Assembly (NCBI GenBank): GCA_025456205.1
Contig: JALOLA010000040.1
Location: 1 to 33,651 of the forward strand
DNA length: 33,651 bases
Direction: 5' to 3'
Source: Acidobacteriota bacterium
GTDB taxonomy: Bacteria; Acidobacteriota; Aminicenantia; UBA2199
Positions within the stretch are counted from its first letter, which is position 1, and every line of letters starts with the position of its first letter. Shown one piece after another: positions 16,731 through 23,669 of the stretch. The position numbers were made by a program, and so were the translations under genes. Under the pieces are notes generated by a model. That model saw nothing but the letters and a program-made list of their open reading frames with translations, searched no databases and was not told where the DNA came from.

Positions 16731-17993
16731 ATGAAGATCGACCGCCTGACCGTACTGTCGCTTCTTATCACGATCATTATTGCCCCATTCCTGCTGCCGG
16801 GAGCGGATGACGCTGCCGACGAGGCCCTGGTCGCGAAGGCCCTGCTCTGGCACGAGCGCGCCCTCACCGTCGACACCCACTGCGACACTCCCTTCAAGCT
16901 CCTGGAAAAGGGCTGGGATATCGGCCAATACCACAAGACCGGCGAGCGCGGCAGCGGCTGCCAGGACCTGCCGCGCATGAAGGAGGGCGGGCTCGACGCT
17001 TCGTTCTTCGCCGTCTTCGTCGGCCAGGGGCCGCGGACGCCGGAAGGGCATGCCCGGGCGAAGGAAAAAGCCGTCGCCACCCTCGACGCCATGGACGCCA
17101 TGTACCGGAAATATCCCGACCTCTGCGGCCTGGCCCTGACGCCCGCCGACGCCCGGCGCCTGGAAAAGGAAGGCAAGCGCGCCATCTTTATCGGCATGGA
17201 GAACGGCTACCCCCTGGGCCAGGACCCGGCGCTGATCGATTATTTCTACAAGCGAGGCGTGCGCTACGTCACCCTGGCCCACACCGCCGACAACGATATC
17301 TGCGATTCCTCGACCGACCGCAAGGACCCCGAGGACCGCGGCCTGAGCGAGTGGGGCCGGCAGGTGGTGCGGCGCCTGAACGACCTGGGCGTCATGGTCG
17401 ACGTCTCGCACATCTCCGACCGCTCCTTCAGCGAAGTGCTGGCGCTCTCCCGCGCCCCGGTCATCGCCTCGCACTCCTGCGCCCGCGCCCTCTCCGCCAG
17501 CCCGCGCAACCTCAGCGACGACATGCTGCTGGCGTTGAAGAGGAACGGCGGCGTCATCCAGCTGTGCATCCTCGACGACTACATCAAGCAGCCGCCGGCC
17601 AATCCCGAGCGCGACCGGGCCTTCGCCGAACTGTGGCAGAGGATCGATGAAACCTACGGCGGCTGGGGCGGCATCAAGGACAAGGCCGTGCGCGACAAGG
17701 TGGAGGCGGAATACGACGCCCTGGGCGCCCGCTACCCGAACCCGCCGGTCTATGTCAAGGACGCCGTCGACCACATCGACCACATCGTCCGGCTCATCGG
17801 CATCGAGCATGTGGGCATCGGCACCGACTTCGACGGCGGCGGCGGCCTGGCCGATTGCCGCGACGTCACCGAGCTGAAGAACATCACCATCGAGCTCGTG
17901 CGCCGCGGCTACGACGAGGACGCGGTGGCAAAGATCTGGGGCGGCAATGCCATGAGGGTGATGCAAAAGGTTATGGATCTAGCCAAGAAGTAA
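16731..17993 (+). CDS. membrane/renal-type dipeptidase (peptidase family M19)
   Basis: A 420-residue protein with a signal peptide or N-terminal anchor (residues 6-24). The amidohydrolase-fold metal ligands of M19 are all in place: HCD at H50/D52, bridging Glu E157 in IGMENG, H227 in VDVSHIS, H248 in ASHSCARAL. D366 is in GIGTDFDGG. The family cleaves dipeptides with unusual specificity, including those with D-residues at the C-terminal side, outside the cytoplasm. It is a stand-alone gene, transcribed away from serS. No neighbouring peptide transporter is present. Confidence 0.93.
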   Translation: MKIDRLTVLSLLITIIIAPFLLPGADDAADEALVAKALLWHERALTVDTHCDTPFKLLEKGWDIGQYHKTGERGSGCQDLPRMKEGGLDASFFAVFVGQGPRTPEGHARAKEKAVATLDAMDAMYRKYPDLCGLALTPADARRLEKEGKRAIFIGMENGYPLGQDPALIDYFYKRGVRYVTLAHTADNDICDSSTDRKDPEDRGLSEWGRQVVRRLNDLGVMVDVSHISDRSFSEVLALSRAPVIASHSCARALSASPRNLSDDMLLALKRNGGVIQLCILDDYIKQPPANPERDRAFAELWQRIDETYGGWGGIKDKAVRDKVEAEYDALGARYPNPPVYVKDAVDHIDHIVRLIGIEHVGIGTDFDGGGGLADCRDVTELKNITIELVRRGYDEDAVAKIWGGNAMRVMQKVMDLAKK

Positions 17994-18211
17994 TTGGTCA
18001 GTACTCGGTGTAAGGCGGACGGTTGACGGTGAACGGTTTACGGCAAGAATCAGGAAGGAACTATGGGGATAAGTGATGAGTGATGCGTGATGAGCAAGAG
18101 CAATGGTTCGAGATTTTTTAAAAGATGCTTGTTCTTTCTCAGCGCTCAGCGGTTTTTTACAAAGCTGCAGGCATCTTCTGATGGATTCACCGGGTTTTAA
18201 AAAAATGCCCT
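17994..18211. repeat. gap with three heptameric repeat patches (ACGGTNN, GTGATGN, CTCAGCG)
   Basis: The 302-bp gap before the next gene is non-coding. It holds ACGGT/C spaced exactly every 7 nt at 18019, 18026, 18033 and 18040; GTGATG every 7 nt at 18073, 18080 and 18087; and CTCAGCG twice in tandem at 18138-18151. The last two patches face each other imperfectly (GAGCAAGAG versus CTTGTTCTTTCTC). The remainder to 18295 is the promoter and leader of the next gene. Confidence 0.7.
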
Positions 18212-18240
18212 TTGAGATTTCCTGCGAAATTCTTTATTCT
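18212..18240 (+). promoter_or_regulatory. promoter of the secreted unknown protein gene
   Basis: TTGAGA (18212-18217) and TATTCT (18235-18240) are separated by 17 bp. The expected leader is about 50 nt and ends in a strong AGGAGG ribosome site. Confidence 0.55.
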
Positions 18241-18295
18241 GGAGTCTAGGCAACGTCACGTGAATTGACGGATTGCGTTCCTGAGGAGGAAATAA

Positions 18296-18877
18296 ATGAA
18301 GCCTTTTGTCGCGGTCGTTGCGCTACTTGTGCTGGCGGCTACGGCGGCCGCCCAAGGGGGCGGTCAAAGTCACCCGGCCGACTGCCCGAAGGCGAACATC
18401 ATCACGATAATGATGTCCGCCATGCAGGCGTTCAGGGACGCCTTGCCTCTGGACCGCTCATCCCTGAAGGCATGCGGCGCCCAACTGTCCAAGGACGGCA
18501 AGGAGCTCCGCGTCTGCCTGGCCAACGGCGATTTCGCCATCGCCGACATGGCCAACAGCTTCGTGCTGCCGCTGAAGCACAAGGGGCAATTCATCCTGCA
18601 GGTCAATTTTTCCAATGGCGCCGGCATCGTGCCCGGCAAATATGATCCCGCCGCTGGCTACGGCAAGCCTTTCTGGGTGACCGGCGAGGTAAAAGTACCG
18701 CTGGGAGAGAAAGGCACGATTGTCATGCTGGGAGCGCGGGAGGGAACGGCCGAGATCATCGCCATGTCCGGCTCCACGGTCTGCGGCCGGTTCCATCTGA
18801 AAACCGTTGCCGGGCATCCGCAGCCTTCCGAAGTCGCCGGCGAGTTCAACGTGCCTATGGAACGCTCGCGCTGGTAA
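18296..18877 (+). CDS. secreted protein of unknown function
   Basis: A 193-residue protein. A strong AGGAGG lies just upstream of ATG 18296. Residues 1-19 form a clear signal peptide with likely cleavage at AAA-QGG. The mature protein has four cysteines (C30, C60, C74 and one near residue 163), enough for two disulfides in an oxidising compartment. Alternating hydrophobic/polar stretches (FILQVNFSN, TIVMLGAREG, GRFHLKTV) suggest mostly beta structure. I recognise no family motif. It is a single-gene unit flanked by heptameric repeats on both sides. Confidence 0.7.
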   Translation: MKPFVAVVALLVLAATAAAQGGGQSHPADCPKANIITIMMSAMQAFRDALPLDRSSLKACGAQLSKDGKELRVCLANGDFAIADMANSFVLPLKHKGQFILQVNFSNGAGIVPGKYDPAAGYGKPFWVTGEVKVPLGEKGTIVMLGAREGTAEIIAMSGSTVCGRFHLKTVAGHPQPSEVAGEFNVPMERSRW

Positions 18878-18911
18878 CGAGAGGCCGGCGTCCTAGCCTT
18901 CACGCTCTGTT

Positions 18912-18978
18912 CGTGACGCCTCATGAAGGACCAATAGCGGTCTCTTTTTCTTCCGCGTCACGCGTTGCGCGTCGCGAA
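18912..18978. repeat. ACGCGT-type heptameric repeat, one full and one degenerate arm
   Basis: CGCGTCA, CGCGTTG and CGCGTCG follow one another at 18954-18974. The facing left arm is reduced to CGTGACGC at 18912-18919, an exact reverse complement of 18955-18962. It lies between the converging ends of the secreted protein and LiaF-like genes. Confidence 0.65.
18929..18950 (+). terminator. weak terminator-like hairpin after the secreted protein gene
   Basis: GACC (18929-18932) pairs with GGTC (18939-18942) and is followed by a T-rich run (18943-18950). The stem is only 4 bp, so termination would be inefficient. It lies inside a wider inverted pair CGTGACGC (18912-18919) / GCGTCACG (18955-18962). 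Confidence 0.3.
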
Positions 18979-18988
18979 GTCCCTTCTT

Positions 18989-19693
18989 CTAGTTCTTGAT
19001 CTCCACTTCCCCAAGCAGTGCCGAGGCCTTGATGATCAGCTTGCCGCCGGTGGCGTCGGGGTTCTGCCGGGTGCGGTCGTCGACCGAGCCCAGCATGGCC
19101 GTGGGCTGGATCTCGAGTCGCCATTCGCGCGGCACGCGGATCTCCACGCCGCCCAGTACCGAGGAGACAGAGAGCAGCCAGTCCCCGGGGGCCAGCTTGG
19201 CCTCGAGCAGGTCGATCTCGGTGCCGCCCAGGACGTTGGCGATGTCGCCGCCCTTGAACTCGCGGCTGTTGATGCGGCGGTCGGTGCCGGCCAGGATGTT
19301 GCTGACGCGCACGCTGTCCTCGCCGCTGGCGGGGGCGGGGCGGGCGCTGCCGGGCAGCGGCACGGGGCTTCTCTTGAACACGATGGAGATGCCCAGCAGG
19401 ATGAGCACCGCAGGCCACCAGCGCCAGATGTCGCCCCAGCGGACAACGTCGAGCTCGGCCAGCAGGAAGACGAGGCCGAGCAGGATGAGGAACAGCCCGG
19501 AGAAGTCGAAGATGTTGCGGTTGTTCCAGAGATGGACCACCCCGAGCGCGATCAGGATCAGCGGCCACCAGTCGCCCAGGTTGAAGTCGAATGAGAATAT
19601 ATCCATGTTGTCCAGCAGCGCCAGGGTGCCGGCGACGATCAGCACCAGTCCCAAAAGTATCGCGCCGCTTGAAAGTTGTTTTTTCTCGCTCAT
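18989..19693 (-). CDS. LiaF-like four-helix membrane protein with C-terminal LiaF/toast_rack-type domain
   Basis: A 234-residue protein. The start at 19693 is supported by an AGGAGG site 6 nt upstream. Four hydrophobic helices lie at about residues 9-28, 42-57, 64-80 and 92-107. Aromatic turns 'GDWWPLILIALG' and 'WRWWPAVLILLG' are typical of the LiaI/LiaF membrane module. The cytoplasmic part (about 130-234) has repeated 'LGGTEIDL', 'LGGVEIRVP' and 'LGEVEI' strands, as in the beta-helix-like LiaF C-terminal domain. LiaF proteins modulate envelope-stress two-component systems in Firmicutes; related stand-alone proteins elsewhere are poorly understood. No LiaRS-like pair is nearby. Confidence 0.8.
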   Translation of the reverse strand: MSEKKQLSSGAILLGLVLIVAGTLALLDNMDIFSFDFNLGDWWPLILIALGVVHLWNNRNIFDFSGLFLILLGLVFLLAELDVVRWGDIWRWWPAVLILLGISIVFKRSPVPLPGSARPAPASGEDSVRVSNILAGTDRRINSREFKGGDIANVLGGTEIDLLEAKLAPGDWLLSVSSVLGGVEIRVPREWRLEIQPTAMLGSVDDRTRQNPDATGGKLIIKASALLGEVEIKN

Positions 19694-19717
19694 GATTGCC
19701 TCCTGTGGATCGAGACC

Positions 19718-19747
19718 AGTATAAAAAACATCGCAGGGAGTTGTCAA
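19718..19747 (-). promoter_or_regulatory. promoter of the LiaF-like gene
   Basis: On the minus strand, a perfect -35 TTGACA (19742-19747), 18 bp, then -10 TATACT (19718-19723). Expected start near 19711, about 18 nt before the ATG, with the ribosome site inside the leader. Confidence 0.65.
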
Positions 19748-19756
19748 ATGGAGATC

Positions 19757-19858
19757 GGCGTAAGGCGTAGGGCATGAGGCGCAGGGCAAGAGAAAAGTCA
19801 TTGTTGAGTTCGCTTGAGGCTTTTTTCTTGCCTTACACCATACGCCTTGTGCCCTCTT
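19757..19858. repeat. GGCGNAA-type heptameric inverted repeat pair
   Basis: Left arm 19757-19791 consists of five 7-nt units (GGCGTAA, GGCGTAG, GGCATGA, GGCGCAG, GGCAAGA). Right arm 19826-19857 is the facing version (TCTTGCC, TTACACC, ATACGCC, TTGTGCC), with about 35 nt between. It fills the gap between the nhaC stop and the LiaF-like promoter. Confidence 0.8.
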
Positions 19859-21280
19859 CTAACTGCCGACCTGCGTCTCGTCCTCGCGCGTGCGCCTGGC
19901 CATGGTGAAGCCGGTGCCGCCGTACAGCGCCAGCAGCAGCACCGAGAAATAATTCATGAAGGCGAAGGGCAGGTAGCTGGTCACCGGCACGCGCAGGATG
20001 CCCGAGATGTAGACGCCGGCCATGCTCCAGGGGACCAGCGGCACCATGATCGCCCCGCACTCCTCGACGATGCGCGACAGGTTCTTGGCCGCCAGGTCCA
20101 TTTTGCGGAAGGCCGGGGCGAGCAGCTCGCCCGGGATGAGCATCGAAAGGTAGGAACTGCCGGTGACCAGGGCGGTGACCAGGGTCGTGGCCATGGCCGT
20201 CAGCGACAGGCTCCAGGCGCGGCGGGCCAGGCGCGTCACCCGCTCCAGCACGACGGCGAGCATGCCGGTGCGCTGCATGATGCCGCCGAAGCTGAAGGCG
20301 GCCAGGGCGATGAGCAGCGTCTCCATCATGCTCATGATGCCGCCGCGCGAAATGAGGCGGTCGATGTCGGCCAGGCCGGTGCCTGACTTGTAGCCGCCGC
20401 TGAGGAAGCCGGCCAGGGAGACGAGCGTCTGGCGCTGCAGCCAGGCGGCCAGGGCGCAGGCGGTCGCCACCGACAGCATCATGCCGGGGATGACCGGCTT
20501 CTTCGCCAGGGCGAACCAGAAGACGATCAGCAGGGGCAGCAGCAGTACCGCGTGGAAGGTGAAATGGGCGCGCAGCCCGGACGTGATCAGGCCGATCTGC
20601 GGGGCGCTGGCGCCGGCGCGGCCGAACTTCAGGCCCATGAAGAAATACACGGCCAGCCCCGCCAGCCACGCCGGCACGGCCGACCACAGCATGTGGCGCA
20701 GGTGGTCGAAGAGGTTGGTGCCGGTCGCCACCGGCGCCAGGTTGGGGATGTCGGAGAAGGGCGACAGCTTGTCGCCGAGGTAGGCGCCGGCGACGATGGC
20801 CCCGGCCGCAGGCCCCAGCGGCACCTGCAGGGCCTGGGCGATGCCGATGAAGGCCACGCCGACGGTGCCCACCGTGCCCCAGGAGGTGCCGGTGGCCAGC
20901 GAGGTCACGCTGCAGGCCAGGCAGGCGGTGACCAGGAAAAAGCGCGGCGACACGAGCTTCAATCCGTAATAGAGGAGCATGGGGATGGTGCCGCTGGCCA
21001 TCCAGGCGGCGATGAGCATGCCGACGCAGAGCATGATCAGGATCGCCGGCAGCGCCTTGCGCACGCTCTCGACGATGCCCTGCTGCATCTCGTCCCACGA
21101 GTAGCCCAGGCGCCAGCCGACCAGGCCGGCGCAGACGGCGGCGCAGATGAGCAGCACCTGGGCCTGCAGGTGGAACATGCCGTAGCCCACGCCCAGCAGC
21201 AGCGCCATTACCGCCAGGGGCAGGCAGGCCAGCAGCAGGCCGGGTTGCCGGTGAGTTGTCGATGCGCTCGTTTCAGCCAT
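19859..21280 (-). CDS. nhaC: NhaC-family Na+/H+ (or organic acid) antiporter
   Basis: A 473-residue polytopic membrane protein with about 11-12 hydrophobic segments. GTSWGTVGTVG (about residues 132-142) and AGAYLGDKLSPFSD (about 163-176) are the hallmark ion-binding loops of the NhaC superfamily; the second inverted half has VTGSSYLSMLIPGEL. An AAGGAG site is 8 nt before ATG 21280. NhaC proteins exchange cytoplasmic Na+ for protons; close relatives (MleN) exchange malate/lactate with cation coupling. The stop lies directly against the heptameric repeat. Confidence 0.88.
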   Translation of the reverse strand: MAETSASTTHRQPGLLLACLPLAVMALLLGVGYGMFHLQAQVLLICAAVCAGLVGWRLGYSWDEMQQGIVESVRKALPAILIMLCVGMLIAAWMASGTIPMLLYYGLKLVSPRFFLVTACLACSVTSLATGTSWGTVGTVGVAFIGIAQALQVPLGPAAGAIVAGAYLGDKLSPFSDIPNLAPVATGTNLFDHLRHMLWSAVPAWLAGLAVYFFMGLKFGRAGASAPQIGLITSGLRAHFTFHAVLLLPLLIVFWFALAKKPVIPGMMLSVATACALAAWLQRQTLVSLAGFLSGGYKSGTGLADIDRLISRGGIMSMMETLLIALAAFSFGGIMQRTGMLAVVLERVTRLARRAWSLSLTAMATTLVTALVTGSSYLSMLIPGELLAPAFRKMDLAAKNLSRIVEECGAIMVPLVPWSMAGVYISGILRVPVTSYLPFAFMNYFSVLLLALYGGTGFTMARRTREDETQVGS

Positions 21281-21308
21281 TGAAAGATCTCCTTCTTAAA
21301 ACTTGCTT

Positions 21309-21336
21309 ATTATATATGTCCGCCTCATTGATGCAA
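21309..21336 (-). promoter_or_regulatory. promoter of nhaC
   Basis: On the minus strand, TTGCAT (21331-21336), 16 bp, TATAAT (21309-21314); the leader is about 20-25 nt with the ribosome site. Confidence 0.55.
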
Positions 21337-21348
21337 TACGTCTCCTCA

Positions 21349-21449
21349 AACTCACCCCCGAACCCCCTCTCTTGCGAAGAGAGGGGGAGCCTCTCAATAT
21401 TTCTTTTGACCCCTTCTCTTTGGGAAGAGAAGGGGGTGGGGGATGAGTT
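21349..21449. repeat. C/G-rich inverted repeat with two internal hairpins between divergent promoters
   Basis: Outer arms AACTCACCCCC (21349-21359) and GGGGGATGAGTT (21438-21449) face each other with one extra base. Inside are two strong hairpins: CCCCCTCTC...GAGAGGGGG (about 21363-21387) and CCCCTTCTC...GAGAAGGGG (about 21410-21436). The left arm reads in 7-nt steps (CTCACCC, CCGAACC, CCCTCTC). It lies exactly between the nhaC and rmuC promoters. Confidence 0.8.
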
Positions 21450-21476
21450 GACCGATTGTCCTTGGATGTTCTTGAA

Positions 21477-21505
21477 TTGCTATTTTCCCCTTCCTCTGTT
21501 ATGGT
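21477..21505 (+). promoter_or_regulatory. possible promoter of rmuC
   Basis: TTGCTA (21477-21482), 17 bp, then extended -10 TGT-TATGGT (TATGGT 21500-21505). The -10 box matches consensus at four of six positions. Confidence 0.4.
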
Positions 21506-21535
21506 GATTTTATAGGAGTATCAAAGGAACCCGCA

Positions 21536-22621
21536 ATGGAAACCGTTCTTTTTATAGTGCTGCTGGCCGTCGCCGTGGTGCTGCTGCTGGCGGTGCTGGC
21601 GCTGCAGCTGCGGCCGCGCGACGCCTCCCTCAACCAGCAGATGCTGGACCTGAAGAACCAGGTGCAGGAGCTGAAGACCGAGCAGCTGCAGGCGCAGAAC
21701 AAGGCGCTGATGCAGCAGAGCGGGCAGCTCAACGAGATCATGCGCACGGTCAACGAGACCCTGAGCAAGGGCCAGGGCAGCATCTCCAGCCAGCTGCGCG
21801 TGGTGGGCGAGATCCAGCAGAAGCTGGGGCTGCTCGAGGAATCGACCAACCAGATGAAGGCCATCGGCAAGGACATCTCCTCCCTGCAGGACATCCTGCG
21901 CGCGCCCAAGCTGCGCGGCAACCTGGGCGAATACCTGCTGGAGGACCTGCTGCGCCAGGTGCTGCCGGCCGGCAATTTCACCCTGCAGTACGCCTTTCCC
22001 GACGGCGCCAAGGTCGACGCCGTCATCACCCTGGGCGAGCGCCTGATCCCGGTCGACGCCAAGTTCCCACTGGAAAGCTTCGTGCGTCTCTTCGATGCCG
22101 GCGACGAGGAAGGCCGGAAGAAGCACAGGAAGGAATTCGTCAAGAGCTTCAAGCTGCGCGTCGACGAGATCGCCGCCAAGTACATCCGCCCCGAATGCGG
22201 CACCTACGACTTCGCCCTGGTCTACATCCCGGCCGAGAACGTCTTCTACGAGGCCGTGATCAGCGACGGCCTGGACGGCCGCAACTACGGCATCTTCAAC
22301 TACGCCGTGGAGAAGCACGTCATCCCCGTCTCACCCAACAGCTTCTACGCCTACCTGATGGCCATCGCCTTCGGCCTCAAGGGCCTGAAGATCGAGCAGC
22401 AGACCCGGCAGATCCTCAAGGACCTGGTCAAGGTGCAGGAGAGCTTCGCCCAGTTCTACGGCGACTTCTGCCTGCTGGGCAAGCACCTGGGCTACGCCGC
22501 CGGCAAGTACGACGAGACGGCCAAGAAGGCCGAGAAGTTCCAGGACCGCCTGGCCGACTTCACCGGCGCCCGCGGCGAGCTGCACGTGCCGGAAGACAAG
22601 GTCCCGGGACTCGATGAGTGA
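21536..22621 (+). CDS. rmuC: RmuC-family DNA recombination protein
   Basis: A 361-residue protein: N-terminal membrane anchor (residues 4-24), Gln/Leu-rich coiled coil (about 32-110), then the RmuC nuclease-like domain. The domain begins at LQDILRAPKLRGNLGEYLLEDLL (about 117-139) and contains the PD-(D/E)XK-like strand 'KVDAVITL...LIPVDAKFPLE' and later 'FALVYIPAENVFYEA'. RmuC limits inversions at short inverted repeats in E. coli. That is suggestive given the many inverted repeats here, but the link is only an inference. A single-gene unit with an AAGGA ribosome site. Confidence 0.92.
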   Translation: METVLFIVLLAVAVVLLLAVLALQLRPRDASLNQQMLDLKNQVQELKTEQLQAQNKALMQQSGQLNEIMRTVNETLSKGQGSISSQLRVVGEIQQKLGLLEESTNQMKAIGKDISSLQDILRAPKLRGNLGEYLLEDLLRQVLPAGNFTLQYAFPDGAKVDAVITLGERLIPVDAKFPLESFVRLFDAGDEEGRKKHRKEFVKSFKLRVDEIAAKYIRPECGTYDFALVYIPAENVFYEAVISDGLDGRNYGIFNYAVEKHVIPVSPNSFYAYLMAIAFGLKGLKIEQQTRQILKDLVKVQESFAQFYGDFCLLGKHLGYAAGKYDETAKKAEKFQDRLADFTGARGELHVPEDKVPGLDE

Positions 22622-22636
22622 TCCGCGACGATCCTT

Positions 22637-22826
22637 CGTAACGCGTGACGCGTAACGCGGGAAGAAATGGACTTAAATTCCAAGCACCAAGCACCAAATT
22701 CCAAATAAATTCAAAGCTCCAAATTCCAATGTCAAAAACGAAGGCCCTTTCATTGCCTTATTTTTTGTTTGGGTCATTGGATTTTGGTGCTTGTTTGTGA
22801 TTTGGTACTTATGATTTGGAATTTTA
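22637..22826. repeat. ACGCGT heptads followed by a large AAATTCC-type inverted repeat
   Basis: ACGCGTG, ACGCGTA and ACGCGGG lie in tandem at 22641-22661 with no facing partner. Then comes an imperfect palindrome of about 150 bp: left arm 22674-22736 in 7-nt steps (AAATTCC, AAGCACC, AAGCACC, AAATTCC), right arm about 22746-22826 whose reverse complement reads AAATTCC, AAATCAT, AAGTACC, AAATCAC. The A/T-rich composition contrasts sharply with the flanking genes. No coding potential. Confidence 0.8.
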
Positions 22827-22842
22827 GTTCTTACTCTCTGAT

Positions 22843-22870
22843 TTGCAAAAAATATTCCCGTTCATATAAT
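22843..22870 (+). promoter_or_regulatory. promoter of the P-loop/OPA transporter operon
   Basis: TTGCAA (22843-22848), 16 bp, perfect TATAAT (22865-22870). The leader is about 36 nt with GGGAGG shortly before ATG 22914. Confidence 0.6.
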
Positions 22871-22913
22871 ACAGGTTCACGGCAGAATAAACGCTTCCCG
22901 GGAGGAACGCGCC

Positions 22914-23669
22914 ATGGAAAAGAAGACATTCGACGTCATCGTCCTGATCGGCCGGCCGGCCGCCGGCAAGTCCGAGGTCATCGACTATTTGAAGAAGGTG
23001 CCGCTGGCGGATCGCGTCAAGCGCTTCCACATCGGCGAGTTCCAGGAGATCGACGATTTCCCCATCCTCTGGGAGCGCTTCGAGGACGACGACCTGATGG
23101 AGGAGATGGGGCAGCCGCGCCTGATCACCGACAAGGAGTTCACCTACGAGGGCAAGACCATGCCCGGCTACGTCTTCAAGCACAAGTGGTTCTGGAACTT
23201 CCTGATCAAGAAACTGAACCTGCAGTACTCCAAGCTGCTGCGCGACGACCCCGCCTTCCACGAGAAGAAGACGCTGTTCATCGAGTTCGCGCGCGGCAGC
23301 GAGCACGGCGGCTTCCGCGAGGCCTTTTCCCACCTCGCGCCGCAGGTGCTGGACCGCGCCGCCTGCATGTACATCAAGGTCGACTGGCCGGAATCGCTGC
23401 GCAAGAACCGCCGGCGCTACAACCCCGACCGGCCCGACTCCATCCTGCAGCACGCCCTGGAGGACAAGAAGATCGAGATGCTCTACAAGGAGTCGGATTG
23501 GGACGAGTTCGCCTCTGACCCGAAGTTCCTGCCGGCGGGCGGGCGCCGGGTCCCCTACGCCGTCTTCGACAACATGCCCGAGAAGACCGACCAGCCCGAG
23601 GTGCTGGGCGCCCACCTGGAGGAAGTGCTCGCTGGGCTCTGGAAAACCTGGCGTGAGGTGAAAAAATGA
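22914..23669 (+). CDS. P-loop NTPase/kinase-like protein, function unknown
   Basis: A 251-residue cytoplasmic protein. Residues 7-20 form a beta strand plus Walker A (VIVLIGRPAAGKS, K19), in the GxxxxGKS form of small-molecule or nucleotide kinases. A second acidic strand (TLFIEFARGSEHGG, about residue 120-133) could be Walker B. An Arg-rich 'SLRKNRRRYNPDRP' (about 161-174) could be a lid. No nucleotide- or sugar-kinase subfamily signature is recognised. Its stop overlaps the start of an OPA-type transporter (ATGA), suggesting a shared substrate or pathway, perhaps acting on what the transporter imports. Confidence 0.7.
   Translation: MEKKTFDVIVLIGRPAAGKSEVIDYLKKVPLADRVKRFHIGEFQEIDDFPILWERFEDDDLMEEMGQPRLITDKEFTYEGKTMPGYVFKHKWFWNFLIKKLNLQYSKLLRDDPAFHEKKTLFIEFARGSEHGGFREAFSHLAPQVLDRAACMYIKVDWPESLRKNRRRYNPDRPDSILQHALEDKKIEMLYKESDWDEFASDPKFLPAGGRRVPYAVFDNMPEKTDQPEVLGAHLEEVLAGLWKTWREVKK

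Noticed and set aside
22641-22661. ACGCGT tandem arrays considered as CRISPR or a replication-origin iteron set
   Set aside because: Units are 7 nt with no unique spacers and no cas genes, and no dnaA, parAB or DnaA-box cluster is nearby.
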